Positions 1 through 8,194 of a stretch of DNA of 40,898 nt are shown one piece after another; position 1 is the stretch's first letter, and every line of letters begins with the position of its first letter. The stretch spans positions 1 through 40,898 of the forward strand of contig NZ_CAJSLV010000095.1 of NCBI RefSeq assembly GCF_907177275.1, given 5' to 3'. This stretch comes from Actinacidiphila cocklensis (lineage in GTDB: Bacteria; Actinomycetota; Actinomycetes; Streptomycetales; Streptomycetaceae). Position numbers and translations under genes: made by a program. The notes below the pieces were generated by a model, which was given only the letters and a program-made list of their open reading frames with translations, did no database searches and had not been told where the DNA came from.

Positions 1-581
1 GGCATCGGCGGCGGGGACGCCGGGCGCTGGGCGCCGGCGGCGGGGAAGGGCGCACGGGGCGGCTGCTGGTAGCCCTGCGGAGGCTGCTGGGCCTGCCCCT
101 GGTGCGGATACGGCGGGGACTGGGCACGCCCCTGCTGGCCGTACTGGCCCTGCTGCGGTCCCTGCTGGCCCTGCTGTCCCTGCGGGAACTGGGGCTGCTG
201 GGACTCGCTGGAGGCGAGGGTGCGGCTGCGGACCCGGTAGAGGCCGGTGTCGAGGTCGGCCGCCCGCTCCAGGTGCACCTTGATGGTGCCCATGAACGTG
301 TAGCGCTGCTGCTTGGCGTAGTCGCGGACCATGCCGGCCAGCTCGTCGCCCAGCTGCACCGCGTAAGGGCTCAGCCGCTCGAAGTCGGGGGCGCTCAGCT
401 CCACGATGAAGTCGTTGGGCACCACCGTGCGGTCCCGGTTCCAGATCGTGGCGTTGTTGTCGCACTCGCGCTGCAGCGCGCCCGCGATCTCGACGGGTTG
501 CACCTCGCTCTTGAACACCTTGGCGAAGGTGCCGTTCACCATGCCTTCCAGCCGCTGCTCAAAGCGCTTCAGTACTCCCAC
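1..581 (-). CDS. fhaA: FhaA-type DUF3662/FHA protein, N-terminal part (cut by window edge)
   Basis: The minus strand read from a GTG at 581 begins MGVLKRFEQRLEGMVNGTF, the opening of the DUF3662 (FhaA N-terminal) domain, about 125 residues. A Gln/Pro/Gly-rich linker follows (repeated QQGQ and QGY units). The C-terminal FHA domain expected of the family lies beyond position 1. A GGAGGG ribosome site sits just upstream of the GTG. In actinobacteria FhaA acts at the membrane as a phosphothreonine-binding adaptor for PknB-type Ser/Thr kinases in cell wall and division control, and it normally sits beside fhaB, pknB, pbpA and rodA; those genes would be to the left and are not visible. The identity of the N-terminal domain is strong; function is taken from family knowledge. 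Confidence 0.88.
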   Translation of the reverse strand, partial: MGVLKRFEQRLEGMVNGTFAKVFKSEVQPVEIAGALQRECDNNATIWNRDRTVVPNDFIVELSAPDFERLSPYAVQLGDELAGMVRDYAKQQRYTFMGTIKVHLERAADLDTGLYRVRSRTLASSESQQPQFPQGQQGQQGPQQGQYGQQGRAQSPPYPHQGQAQQPPQGYQQPPRAPFPAAGAQRPASPPPM

Positions 582-991
582 GGGGCACCTCCCTCCTCGG
601 GGCCTTCCTCCGAGTCGAATCCGATACTGCTTACTGATCGTATCCACGCGCGGGAAAAACCTGTGGTTCCCCGATCGCCCTGGACAGGCGGGTGTCACCC
701 CTCACACGGCCGCGCTTCCCCTCCCGCTGCCCACTGCGATGGTAGATGCGGCCGGGGCGCCCGGCGTTCCCAGTGTCGCGCACCGCCGGGCACGCCCGTG
801 CCGTCTCAGGCATCCTGCCCGCCCGCCGTTCCGCCACCCCTCCCTCCTGCTTCCCGGCCATGTCGGCCCCGGCCAAACGGATGTGATTCCACCCCGCGCA
901 CCGTGCTAATCTTCTGCATGTCGGAAGGCACTCACGCCACGCCGGACCGAGCAGTCCACCGGATGTGTGAGAATCGAACGGCAGCACCCAT
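582..991. other. Intergenic region between fhaA and tRNA-Leu
   Basis: About 410 bases without a convincing gene on either strand; the open frames here lack ribosome sites and known motifs. It must hold the fhaA leader and promoter (minus strand) and the tRNA promoter (plus strand). The only promoter-like match I can point to is for the tRNA, listed separately. Confidence 0.6.
883..912 (+). promoter_or_regulatory. Possible housekeeping promoter of tRNA-Leu
   Basis: A TAATCT hexamer at 907-912 is a good -10 element. The best -35 candidate is GTGATT at 883-888, spacer 18, which is a weak match. Transcription would begin near 919 and give a 5' leader of about 73 bases before the tRNA. Inference from motif and position only. 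Confidence 0.35.
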
Positions 992-1075
992 GCGCGGGTG
1001 GCGGAATAGGCAGACGCGCTGGATTCAGGTTCCAGTGCCCGAAAGGGCGTGGGGGTTCAACTCCCCCCTCGCGCA
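992..1075 (+). tRNA. tRNA-Leu (anticodon CAG)
   Basis: An 84-base cloverleaf can be drawn by hand. Acceptor arm GCGCGGG (992-998) pairs with CTCGCGC (1068-1074) with one G-U; discriminator A at 1075. Anticodon stem CTGGA/TCCAG surrounds TTCAGGT with anticodon CAG at 1026-1028. The T arm is GGGGG-TTCAACT-CCCCC (1051-1067). A long variable arm (TGCCCGAAAGGGCGT) marks it as class II, as expected for leucine. CCA is not encoded, which is common in Streptomyces tRNA genes. Confidence 0.96.
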
Positions 1076-1117
1076 CACAGGGCAGCACCGAGGTCAGGTG
1101 CTTCCGAGAAGTGAAGG

Positions 1118-1151
1118 AACGGCCCGCATCGTGATCACGATGCGGGCCGTT
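1118..1151 (+). terminator. Perfect 34-base palindrome downstream of tRNA-Leu
   Basis: AACGGCCCGCATCGTGA (1118-1134) is followed directly by its exact complement (1135-1151). It lies 42 bases after the tRNA and is a likely terminator or processing boundary for the tRNA transcript. There is no long T-run after it. Being symmetric it could act in both directions. Confidence 0.7.
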
Positions 1152-1242
1152 CTGCTGTGCCGTCGTGCGGGCACGGCCATGGCGCCGCCACGACGCCGAT
1201 TGCGTCGGGCAGACGCGGGCGCCCCGCAGTAAGGCAGTACCG

Positions 1243-1297
1243 GGAAGGTGCCGCTCCCCGATGACCTTATTCATTGGGAGCGGCACCTTCCGTTTTT
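1243..1297 (+). terminator. Rho-independent terminator with T-run upstream of the aminotransferase operon
   Basis: GGAAGGTGCCGCTCCC (1243-1258) pairs perfectly with 1276-1291 across a 17-base loop and is followed by GTTTTT (1292-1297). This is the clearest intrinsic terminator in the window. It could be the second terminator of the tRNA transcript, insulating the operon that begins at 1472, or an attenuator if a promoter lies just before it. No short reading frame with a ribosome site was seen in front of it. Confidence 0.75.
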
Positions 1298-1471
1298 CTG
1301 CCGGCTCCGGCTCATTCGGGAGAATTCCGACCAGCCAAGTTCCCACCAAGTGCGGCGCCCTACAGTGCCCACCACTTCGTGGCCGAGCCGCCCCGGCACC
1401 GAACAGGTGGACGACATTATTCCGTAATCGGTTGATCGATCAGAAATCGACCAGAACAGGAAAACTCCCGC
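1298..1471 (+). promoter_or_regulatory. Upstream region of the four-gene operon, with an imperfect inverted repeat
   Basis: The region between the terminator and the aminotransferase start must hold the operon promoter. GGTTGAT (1430-1436) and ATCGACC (1446-1452) form an inverted repeat with one mismatch, and TGATCGATCA (1433-1442) is a 10-base palindrome inside it; either may be an operator. AT-rich stretches near 1414-1429 could include the -10 element, but no good -35/-10 pair was found. AGGA at 1458-1461 is the ribosome site of the first gene. Confidence 0.3.
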
Positions 1472-2863
1472 ATGATGAATGATGCCCGCGCACTCGACGA
1501 TGCCGCCCGGCGCAACCTGTGGCTGCACTTCACGGACCATTCGGAATTCGGTGACACCGAGGTGCCGATGATTGTGCGCGGAGAAGGCGCGTACATATAC
1601 GACCAGAACGGCCGCAGATACCTGGACGGGATATCAGGGCTCCTTGTGACGCAACTGGGGCACGGCCGCACCGAGTTGGTGAGTGCGGCGGCGAAGCAGG
1701 CCCAGGAGCTGGCGTTCTTCCCCCTGTGGTCCTTCGCCCACCCGACGGCCGCGGAACTGGCGGGGCGAATCGCGGACCTGGCTCCGGGAGACCTGAACCG
1801 GGTCTTCTTCACCAGCGGGGGCAGCGAGGCGGTCGAATCCGCGTGGAAGCTTGCCAAGCTCTATTTCAAGCTGACCGGGAAGCCCTCGAAGACGAAGGTG
1901 ATCAGCCGCGCCGGCGCCTACCACGGCACCACCCACGGCGCGCTGTCCATCACCGGGATCCCCAGCTACCGGCAGCCGTACGAGCCCCTGGTGCCGGGCG
2001 TGGTCAGGGCTCCGAACACCGACTTCTACCGGTCGAAGGAGGTGACGGGCGACCTCGCCGTCGCCGCCGACGAGGAGGCCTTCGGCCGCTGGGCCGCCGA
2101 GGAGGTGGGGCGGCTCATCGAGCGGGAAGGCCCGGACACCGTCGCCGCCGTGTTCGTCGAGCCGGTCCAGAACTCCGGCGGCTGCCTCACCCCGCCGGCC
2201 GGGTATTTCGCGCGGCTCCGGGAGATATGCGACACCTACGACGTATTGCTGGTCTCGGACGAGGTCATCTGCGGCTACGGCCGTCTCGGCACGATGTTCG
2301 GCTGCGAGAAGTTCGGATACGTGCCCGACATCATCACCTCCGCCAAGGGACTTACCTCGGGCTACTCGCCCATCGGCGCGATGATCGCCTCGGACCGGCT
2401 CTTCGAGCCCTTCACCCGCGACGGCACGATCTTCACCCACGGATACACCTTCGGCGGGCACCCCGTCTCGGCCGCCGTGGCGCTGGCGAATCTGGACATC
2501 TTCGAGCGCGAGGGAATCCTGGAGCATGTGACGGCGAACGAGCCCGTCTTCCGCGGAATTCTGGAACGGCTGTACGACCTCCCGATCGTGGGCGATGTGC
2601 GGGGCGCCGGATACTTCTACGGCGTCGAACTGGTGAAGGACAAGGAGAAGCGCTCGGTCTTCACCCCCGAGGAGTGCGACACGGTCCTCGGCGGGCGTTT
2701 CTCCCGGGCACTTCTCGACGCGGGGCTTTACTGCAGGACCGCGGGCGACCAGGGCGACCGGGTGGTTCAGCTGGCTCCTCCGCTGATATGCGGAGAGGAA
2801 CACTTCGAGGAGATCGAGGGAGCCCTGCGGACCGTCCTGACCGAAGCCTGGAAGATGCTGTGA
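1472..2863 (+). CDS. Class III pyridoxal-phosphate aminotransferase (omega-transaminase type)
   Basis: A 463-residue class III aminotransferase, normal length for the family. Visible motifs: GNGRRYLDG-like entry around 45-53, phosphate-binding SGGSEA at 115-120, YHGTTHG at 150-156, SDEV with the pyridine-N aspartate at 263, and TSAKGLTSGYSP with the PLP lysine at 292. The family moves amino groups between amines and keto acids or aldehydes (beta-alanine:pyruvate and related transaminases). First gene of an operon whose last gene is a reductase releasing an aldehyde, so the natural guess is amination of that aldehyde; making an amine precursor instead is equally possible. Start chosen at the first ATG of ATGATG, ten bases after AGGA; the second ATG (1475) is an alternative. 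Its stop overlaps the next start. Confidence 0.9.
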   Translation: MMNDARALDDAARRNLWLHFTDHSEFGDTEVPMIVRGEGAYIYDQNGRRYLDGISGLLVTQLGHGRTELVSAAAKQAQELAFFPLWSFAHPTAAELAGRIADLAPGDLNRVFFTSGGSEAVESAWKLAKLYFKLTGKPSKTKVISRAGAYHGTTHGALSITGIPSYRQPYEPLVPGVVRAPNTDFYRSKEVTGDLAVAADEEAFGRWAAEEVGRLIEREGPDTVAAVFVEPVQNSGGCLTPPAGYFARLREICDTYDVLLVSDEVICGYGRLGTMFGCEKFGYVPDIITSAKGLTSGYSPIGAMIASDRLFEPFTRDGTIFTHGYTFGGHPVSAAVALANLDIFEREGILEHVTANEPVFRGILERLYDLPIVGDVRGAGYFYGVELVKDKEKRSVFTPEECDTVLGGRFSRALLDAGLYCRTAGDQGDRVVQLAPPLICGEEHFEEIEGALRTVLTEAWKML

Positions 2864-3939
2864 GGGCGGGTGCGACGAGCGCGCGGCCCGGCTGGGAGGT
2901 GCGCGACACGCTTCCCGAGCGGGTGGCACCGACCTGCCTCTTCGACTCCGAGGGCTGGCTGGGGCGGTGGGCCGCGACGCCCATCGAGACGTTCGGCACC
3001 GTCGAGTACGTGGTGGAGCGCGCCGACGGGGACGCACCCCGCCAGGCGCTGCCGCTCTACACGGTCAAGTTCTCGCCCTTCTGGCAGGGCTACGAACTGC
3101 AGACCGAGGTGGCCCCGCTGTGCCCGGGACCGATCGTGTTCGCGGGGTCGGTGTACTCGATGTACACCAAGCGCGGACATGTGCCCGAGGCCCTGGTGGC
3201 CGGCGCCTTCCAGGAGGGGATGAGCCGGATCGCACGGCAGGAGGCAAGCCTGCTGGTCGTCCCGAACCTGACGGAGGAGGGCGTCGCCGACTGGGTGCGG
3301 ACGGCGGGCGAGCCGACCGGCCGGGTGCTGCTCGACCTCACCTACCACTGCTACCTCGCGGGCGATTTCGAGGAGTACGTGCGGCGCCTGGACACCAACG
3401 TCCGCAGGGACGTGGGCCGGCGGCTGCGCCGGGCGGCGGAGCGCGGACTGCGGCTGCGGCTCCTCCCGCCGGAAGAGGCCGAGCCCCTGCTCGACAGGGC
3501 ACTCCAGCTCACCGTGGGCACCTCCGACCACCACAGCTGGCCGGCGCTGTACGACCTGCCGACCCTGCGGCTGCTGCTCTCGGTGCCCGGCTCCGTCACG
3601 GCGGTGGCCGAGGTCGACGGCAAGATCCTGGGCGTGTTCTTCGGCTTCCGCCACGGGGACGACGAGATCGTCTTCCTCACCGGCGGTGTCGAGTACGACA
3701 GCCTGAGCACCTACAGCACGTACGTGGCACTGATGTACCGATGTATCGAGTGGGCCCACGAGAACGGGATCCGGAGAATCGAGTGGGGCCGTGACAACTA
3801 CCGCTTCAAGGAACGGCACGGCCTGACCGCCGTCGAACTGTGGGGCCTGGTCTACGGGCCTCCGGGCGACGCCGGGACGGGCCGGAAGGTCGCGCACATG
3901 CACGACTTCCTGTCCGACTACATGGAATCGTCCAGATGA
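2860..3939 (+). CDS. GNAT-fold acyltransferase (BioF2-like/FemAB-like)
   Basis: A 359-residue protein starting at a GTG that overlaps the aminotransferase stop (GTGA), so translation is probably coupled. The C-terminal half looks like the Acetyltransf_6 (BioF2-like) or FemAB-like fold: a basic segment rich in Arg (about 185-205), the strand-helix stretch AVAEVDGKILGVFFGF, GGVEYDSLSTYSTYVALMYR, and IRRIEWGRDNYRFKERHG near the end, typical of this group. Such enzymes transfer an acyl or, in the FemAB branch, an aminoacyl group (from tRNA) onto an amine. In this operon the acceptor could be an amine made by the neighbouring aminotransferase. Substrates cannot be read from sequence. No membrane segment or signal peptide. 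Confidence 0.75.
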   Translation: MRAGATSARPGWEVRDTLPERVAPTCLFDSEGWLGRWAATPIETFGTVEYVVERADGDAPRQALPLYTVKFSPFWQGYELQTEVAPLCPGPIVFAGSVYSMYTKRGHVPEALVAGAFQEGMSRIARQEASLLVVPNLTEEGVADWVRTAGEPTGRVLLDLTYHCYLAGDFEEYVRRLDTNVRRDVGRRLRRAAERGLRLRLLPPEEAEPLLDRALQLTVGTSDHHSWPALYDLPTLRLLLSVPGSVTAVAEVDGKILGVFFGFRHGDDEIVFLTGGVEYDSLSTYSTYVALMYRCIEWAHENGIRRIEWGRDNYRFKERHGLTAVELWGLVYGPPGDAGTGRKVAHMHDFLSDYMESSR

Positions 3940-5150
3940 CGCGGCCCGCCCGGTTACGGGTCGGACTGCTCCTGGCGGGCATCCTCAGCGCGAACGCCTC
4001 GTACACGGTGCTGATCCCGTTCGTTCCTGAACTGGAGCGGCGGGTCCACATGGACGGGCTCGGCCTGGCCCTCACCTTCGCGCTGTTCGCCGCGGCCAAG
4101 GCGCTGTTCCAGCCCGTCGGCGGGGTGTGGAGCGACCGCTGGCAGGCACGTTCCGTCGCCTGGGTGGGACTTGCCGTCGTCGCCCTGTCCGTGACGTGGC
4201 TCGCGGTCGCCACCTCGCAGTGGGAGGTGCTCGGCGCGAGGATCGCCTGGGGGGCGGGGGAGGGAATCCTCACCCCGGCGCTCTACCACGGGGCGACGCT
4301 GCTGTGCAGTGCCCACGACATCCCGGACCACCGCATGATGGGGTGGTTCGGGACGGCGTCCTTCAGCGGATTCCTGCTGGGTCCCGTCGTCGCCGGAGCC
4401 GGTTCCTCGCTCGGCCTGACCACGCTGTGCGTTCTGGGGGCCTCGGTCACGGCCCTCACCGCGTTCGGTGTCTTCCGGGCGATTCCGCCGGACCACCCGG
4501 CGGACGAGGCGGTCCAGCAGGAACAGGAGACGCCCGCGCGCGGCCCGGACGACGCGCGGAGTCCGGTGCAGCGGCACTGGATGATGCTGGTCCTGGTCTT
4601 CGGCGTCCTGGACCTGGTGGCAGGACTGACCTACTCGGCGCTCGAACCCACCATCCCGCTGTACATCGCGTCCACGGGGGAGTCCGCCGTCGCGATCTCG
4701 TCGGTCTTCGCGGTCGGCCTGGCCACCTTCGCGCTGGTCTCCACCGTCCTCGGCCGTATCGCGGAGAAGTGGTCGGTGGAGACCCTGGTCACCGTCGGGC
4801 TGGTGGCGGGCACGGCCGGAACCGCCGGGCTCTCGCTGAGCAACCGGCAGATCCCGCTCATGTGCTGCTTCGTCCTCATCATGACCGGCCAGCCCAGCGT
4901 GTACATCGCCGCCCGCAAAGGGGTCGCCGCACTGCGCTCCGCGGGCGGGCGGCTGGGGATCTCCTTCGGGGTGTTCGGCGCCGTTTCGGACATCGGCGAG
5001 GTCCTCGGCCCGCTGGTCGGGTCCGGACTCTACGCGCATGGAGGCCGTCAGGGCTTCATCTGGCTGGCGGTCGTCGGCATGACTCTTCTGACCGGCGTCC
5101 TAGGTATCTACCGAAAGTGGTCGGCGGCGGCCCAGCCGGTCACCGCCTGA
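3936..5150 (+). CDS. MFS transporter, likely exporter of the cluster product
   Basis: A 404-residue major facilitator protein, starting at the ATG overlapping the previous stop (ATGA, 3936-3939). About twelve hydrophobic segments can be seen in two halves split by a charged loop at about 180-205 (DHPADEAVQQEQETPARGPDD). The loop between segments 2 and 3 carries GGVWSDRWQARS, the MFS motif A (GxxxDRxGR-like). Leu7 is encoded by TTA (3954-3956), very rare in Streptomyces and read by the bldA tRNA. Position between acyltransferase and synthetase suggests export of the finished compound or self-resistance. Substrate unknown. Confidence 0.85.
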   Translation: MTRPARLRVGLLLAGILSANASYTVLIPFVPELERRVHMDGLGLALTFALFAAAKALFQPVGGVWSDRWQARSVAWVGLAVVALSVTWLAVATSQWEVLGARIAWGAGEGILTPALYHGATLLCSAHDIPDHRMMGWFGTASFSGFLLGPVVAGAGSSLGLTTLCVLGASVTALTAFGVFRAIPPDHPADEAVQQEQETPARGPDDARSPVQRHWMMLVLVFGVLDLVAGLTYSALEPTIPLYIASTGESAVAISSVFAVGLATFALVSTVLGRIAEKWSVETLVTVGLVAGTAGTAGLSLSNRQIPLMCCFVLIMTGQPSVYIAARKGVAALRSAGGRLGISFGVFGAVSDIGEVLGPLVGSGLYAHGGRQGFIWLAVVGMTLLTGVLGIYRKWSAAAQPVTA

Positions 5151-5170
5151 ATTCAGAACGGGGTTCGAGC

Positions 5171-8100
5171 ATGCCGTCAGGACAGCAGGAACAGGAGAGT
5201 CCTTCCTGGTTCACAGGAGAATCCGTCCCCTATCCGGTCGACAGTACGGTCCTGCAGCTCTTCGAGAGAGAGGCGGCCGCGGCTCCCGAGCGCGTCGCGC
5301 TGACCTTCGGCGACGCGACGCTGACGTACGGCGAGCTGAACGGGCGGGCCAACCGGCTCGCCGAGCGATTACGTGCACTGGGCGTCCGGCGCGGCGATTT
5401 CGTCCCGCTCGTCATGGGGAACTGCCTGGAGCTCCCGCTGTCGATGATCGCGCTGATGAAGCTGGCGGCTCCCTTCGTTCCCGTGGACGAGACATGGCCC
5501 AGGGAGCGCTTCGAGGAGGTGATCGAGGCGCTGGCCCCGCCGGTGGTCCTCCAGGCCGGGAAAGTCGATCCGCCGACGGACGACGCGCGGCTTTTCCTCG
5601 TGGTCGACGCCGCCTCCTTTGACGAGCTGCACTCCAACCTCCACGGACCCTCGGCGGGACTCGACGACCTCGCCTACGGCTTCTTCACCTCCGGCTCGAC
5701 CGGCACACCCAAGTGCGCGCTGAACGTGCATCGCGGCCTGCTCAACCGCTTCGTCCATATGACGCGCCGCTTCGGCGGCGGCTCCGACGTCGTCCTGCAG
5801 AACAGCCGGCACGTCTTCGACTCGTCCCTGTGGCAGCTCCTGTGGCCCCTGACCAACGGCAGCCGCGTGGTGATCCCCGAGCGGTCGGGAATCCTGGACC
5901 TCACCGCGACGGTGGAGGTGATCCGCCGGCACCAGGTGACGATGACGGACTTCGTGCCCTCCATATTCAACGCGCTGGTGGACCTGCTCCGCGCCAGGCC
6001 GTCCTATGTCGAGGACCTCGCGTCGCTGCGCCAACTCCTCGTCGGCGGCGAGGAGATCAGCGTTCCCGCGGTGCACGCCTTCCGCGAGCTGCTGCCGAAG
6101 GCCGGCATCACCAACACCTACGGGCCCACCGAAGCGGCGATCGGCTCGATCTTCCACGACGTCGGCGACGACGACGTCGAGACGATCCCGATCGGGACGC
6201 CCATCGACAACACCTACGCCGTGATCGTCGACGACGACATGCGCCCGGTGGGGCCGGCCGCCGTCGGCGAGATCTGTATCGGCGGGGACTGCCTGGGCCT
6301 GGGGTACCTCGACGATCCCGCCAAGACCGACGCGGCCTTCGTGCCCAACCCCTTCGACGGGATACCGGGCTCCCGGCTGTACCGCACGGGCGATCTGGGC
6401 TTCCTACGTCCCGACGGGCTCATCCACTTCGTGGGGCGCCGGGACCAGCAGGTGAAGATCGGCGGTGTCCGTATCGAACTGTCGGAAGTGGAGCACGCGC
6501 TCGCCACGCACCCGGGTGTGCACGAGGCCAAGGTGATCGCTCTGGACAACGCGGGGAACAAGGTGCTGGGCGCCTTCGTCACCGGGCGGTCCGTGCTCAC
6601 CGCGGAGATCCTGCGCGCGCACGCCGAGCAGGTGCTCTCGCCGAGCCTGCGGCCCAAGCGGTACTTCCTCGTCGACGCCTTTCCGCTGACGCCCAACGGC
6701 AAGCTCGACCGCAAGGCGCTGGCGGCCCTGGCCGCACCGGCCCGGAAGCCGGCCGGGGACGTGGCGCTGACACCGGCGGAGCGGGCGATCGCCGACATCT
6801 GGCTCAGCCTGCTGCCCTGCGACGAGGTGGACGCGGCGGACGACTTCTTCGCCTGCGGCGGAGACTCGCTGGCGGCACTGCGGCTGACGCTGGCGCTGGA
6901 GGTCGACTCGGGGGTCAAGCTCTCGGTCAAGGACATCGTCAACGCACCGACCCTGCGCGGACAGGCGGCACTCGTGTCGGGAGCAGGCCCCGCCGTCGCT
7001 CCGTCCACCGCCCCGGGCCGCGACCTCTTCGAGTCCGACCTGCGCCTGCCCGCCGACATCCAGGTGACGGGCGCGGTACGGCGGGGTCCCGTCGAGAACG
7101 TCCTGCTGACCGGCGCCACCGGATTCATCGGCGCCCACCTCCTGCACGAGTTGCTGGCGCGGACGTCCGCGACCGTCTACTGCCTGGTCCGGGGCACGGA
7201 CCAGGCCTCGGCCTACGACCGCCTCATCGAGAACCTCAGGGAACAGCGGCTGTGGGACGACGGGGCCGCGGGCCGCGTCGTCGTGGTCAACGGAGATCTG
7301 GCGGAGCCCCGGTTCGGGCTGTCCGACGCGGACTACGACGCGCTCACGGAGCGGGTCGACACGATCGTCCACAACGGCGCGCTGGTGAACCTGCTGCTGT
7401 CGTACCAGGCGCATCGTGCGGTCAACGTCCTGAGCACGCGGCAGATCATCCGCTTCGCCGTCACCGGCCCGGTCAAGCGCCTGCACTACGTCTCGACGCT
7501 GGGGGTGTTCGCGCCGGAGACCGCCGCGGGCCCCGCCGTGGCCCCGGTCGGCGAGGCGTCCGCCGTCGGCTCGCCGCCGCCCGGGCGCGGCTACGACCAG
7601 TCCAAGTGGGTCGCGGAGCACCTGCTCGAAGCGGCCGCGGAGCGGGGACTGCCCACCGCGACCTACCGGCTGGGAGAGGTGATGCCGCACTCGGTGCACG
7701 GTGTCCCCAGCCGGCGCGGGCTCGCCGACGGCCTGGTGAAGGCGTGCATCCGCACCGGGCTGGCGTTCAAGAGCCCGATCAGGATGGACTACACGCCCGT
7801 CGACTACGTCAGCGCCTTCGTCGTCGCGGCCGTCCAGCGGTACGAGACCGGCTGCTTCCACGTCCTGCAGCCGCGTGCGGTCGACTTCGACGAGCTGCTG
7901 GAGGCGTTCACCGACCATTTTCCGCTCCGATGGGTCGACTACCGGGAGTTCTGGTCGGCCATCGACGGACTGCACGACGCCGGTTCGGACCCGGGCGGGC
8001 TGGTGAGGCTGCTGTCGGCCCTGCCCAGGCCGGACGAGGCCTTCGCGCCGTCGGATCTGGAGGCGCTCTTCTCGGACAGCACGGCCCACTTCTCCAGGGA

Positions 8101-8194
8101 GCGCACCCGGAGCTTCCTGGACCGGGAGCGGATCAGCTGGCCGGAGGTGGGGCGGGAGGTGTTCGAGCGGTACGCCGCCTACTACCGGGCGTGA
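5171..8194 (+). CDS. NRPS-like A-T-Red protein (adenylation, carrier, thioester reductase)
   Basis: A 1007-residue single-module reductase without condensation domain. Adenylation domain about 25-520: SGSTGTPK (174-181), HVFDSSLW (214-221), YGPTE (317-321), YRTGD (404-408), GRRDQQVKIGGVRIEL (422-437), and NGKLDR with the catalytic Lys511. Carrier domain about 530-605 with GGDSL; Ser566 would carry phosphopantetheine. Reductase domain about 640-1007: NAD(P)-binding GATGFIG (648-654), STLGVF, and the YxxxK pair Tyr808/Lys812. The expected reaction is amino acid activation, thioester loading and NAD(P)H-dependent release as an aldehyde (or alcohol). The 10-residue specificity code read by alignment to GrsA is DSWDLGTIGK; Asp at position 235 fits an alpha-amino acid, the substrate is unassigned. 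Leu67 uses TTA (5369-5371). Starts at ATG 5171, 20 bases after the transporter stop, with a weak GGGG ribosome site. Confidence 0.93.
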   Translation: MPSGQQEQESPSWFTGESVPYPVDSTVLQLFEREAAAAPERVALTFGDATLTYGELNGRANRLAERLRALGVRRGDFVPLVMGNCLELPLSMIALMKLAAPFVPVDETWPRERFEEVIEALAPPVVLQAGKVDPPTDDARLFLVVDAASFDELHSNLHGPSAGLDDLAYGFFTSGSTGTPKCALNVHRGLLNRFVHMTRRFGGGSDVVLQNSRHVFDSSLWQLLWPLTNGSRVVIPERSGILDLTATVEVIRRHQVTMTDFVPSIFNALVDLLRARPSYVEDLASLRQLLVGGEEISVPAVHAFRELLPKAGITNTYGPTEAAIGSIFHDVGDDDVETIPIGTPIDNTYAVIVDDDMRPVGPAAVGEICIGGDCLGLGYLDDPAKTDAAFVPNPFDGIPGSRLYRTGDLGFLRPDGLIHFVGRRDQQVKIGGVRIELSEVEHALATHPGVHEAKVIALDNAGNKVLGAFVTGRSVLTAEILRAHAEQVLSPSLRPKRYFLVDAFPLTPNGKLDRKALAALAAPARKPAGDVALTPAERAIADIWLSLLPCDEVDAADDFFACGGDSLAALRLTLALEVDSGVKLSVKDIVNAPTLRGQAALVSGAGPAVAPSTAPGRDLFESDLRLPADIQVTGAVRRGPVENVLLTGATGFIGAHLLHELLARTSATVYCLVRGTDQASAYDRLIENLREQRLWDDGAAGRVVVVNGDLAEPRFGLSDADYDALTERVDTIVHNGALVNLLLSYQAHRAVNVLSTRQIIRFAVTGPVKRLHYVSTLGVFAPETAAGPAVAPVGEASAVGSPPPGRGYDQSKWVAEHLLEAAAERGLPTATYRLGEVMPHSVHGVPSRRGLADGLVKACIRTGLAFKSPIRMDYTPVDYVSAFVVAAVQRYETGCFHVLQPRAVDFDELLEAFTDHFPLRWVDYREFWSAIDGLHDAGSDPGGLVRLLSALPRPDEAFAPSDLEALFSDSTAHFSRERTRSFLDRERISWPEVGREVFERYAAYYRA

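Noticed and set aside
102..1232. A long plus-strand frame across fhaA and the tRNA gene
   Set aside because: It is antisense to fhaA and passes through a tRNA gene; no ribosome site and no family match.
1634..3037. A 467-codon minus-strand frame opposite the aminotransferase
   Set aside because: Arg/Gly/Ala-rich shadow of the real gene, with no domain.
8182..8194. Overlap of the synthetase 3' end with the membrane protein gene as a possible gene fusion or truncation
   Set aside because: Both genes are intact with normal ends; a 13-base convergent overlap is ordinary in compact high-GC genomes.
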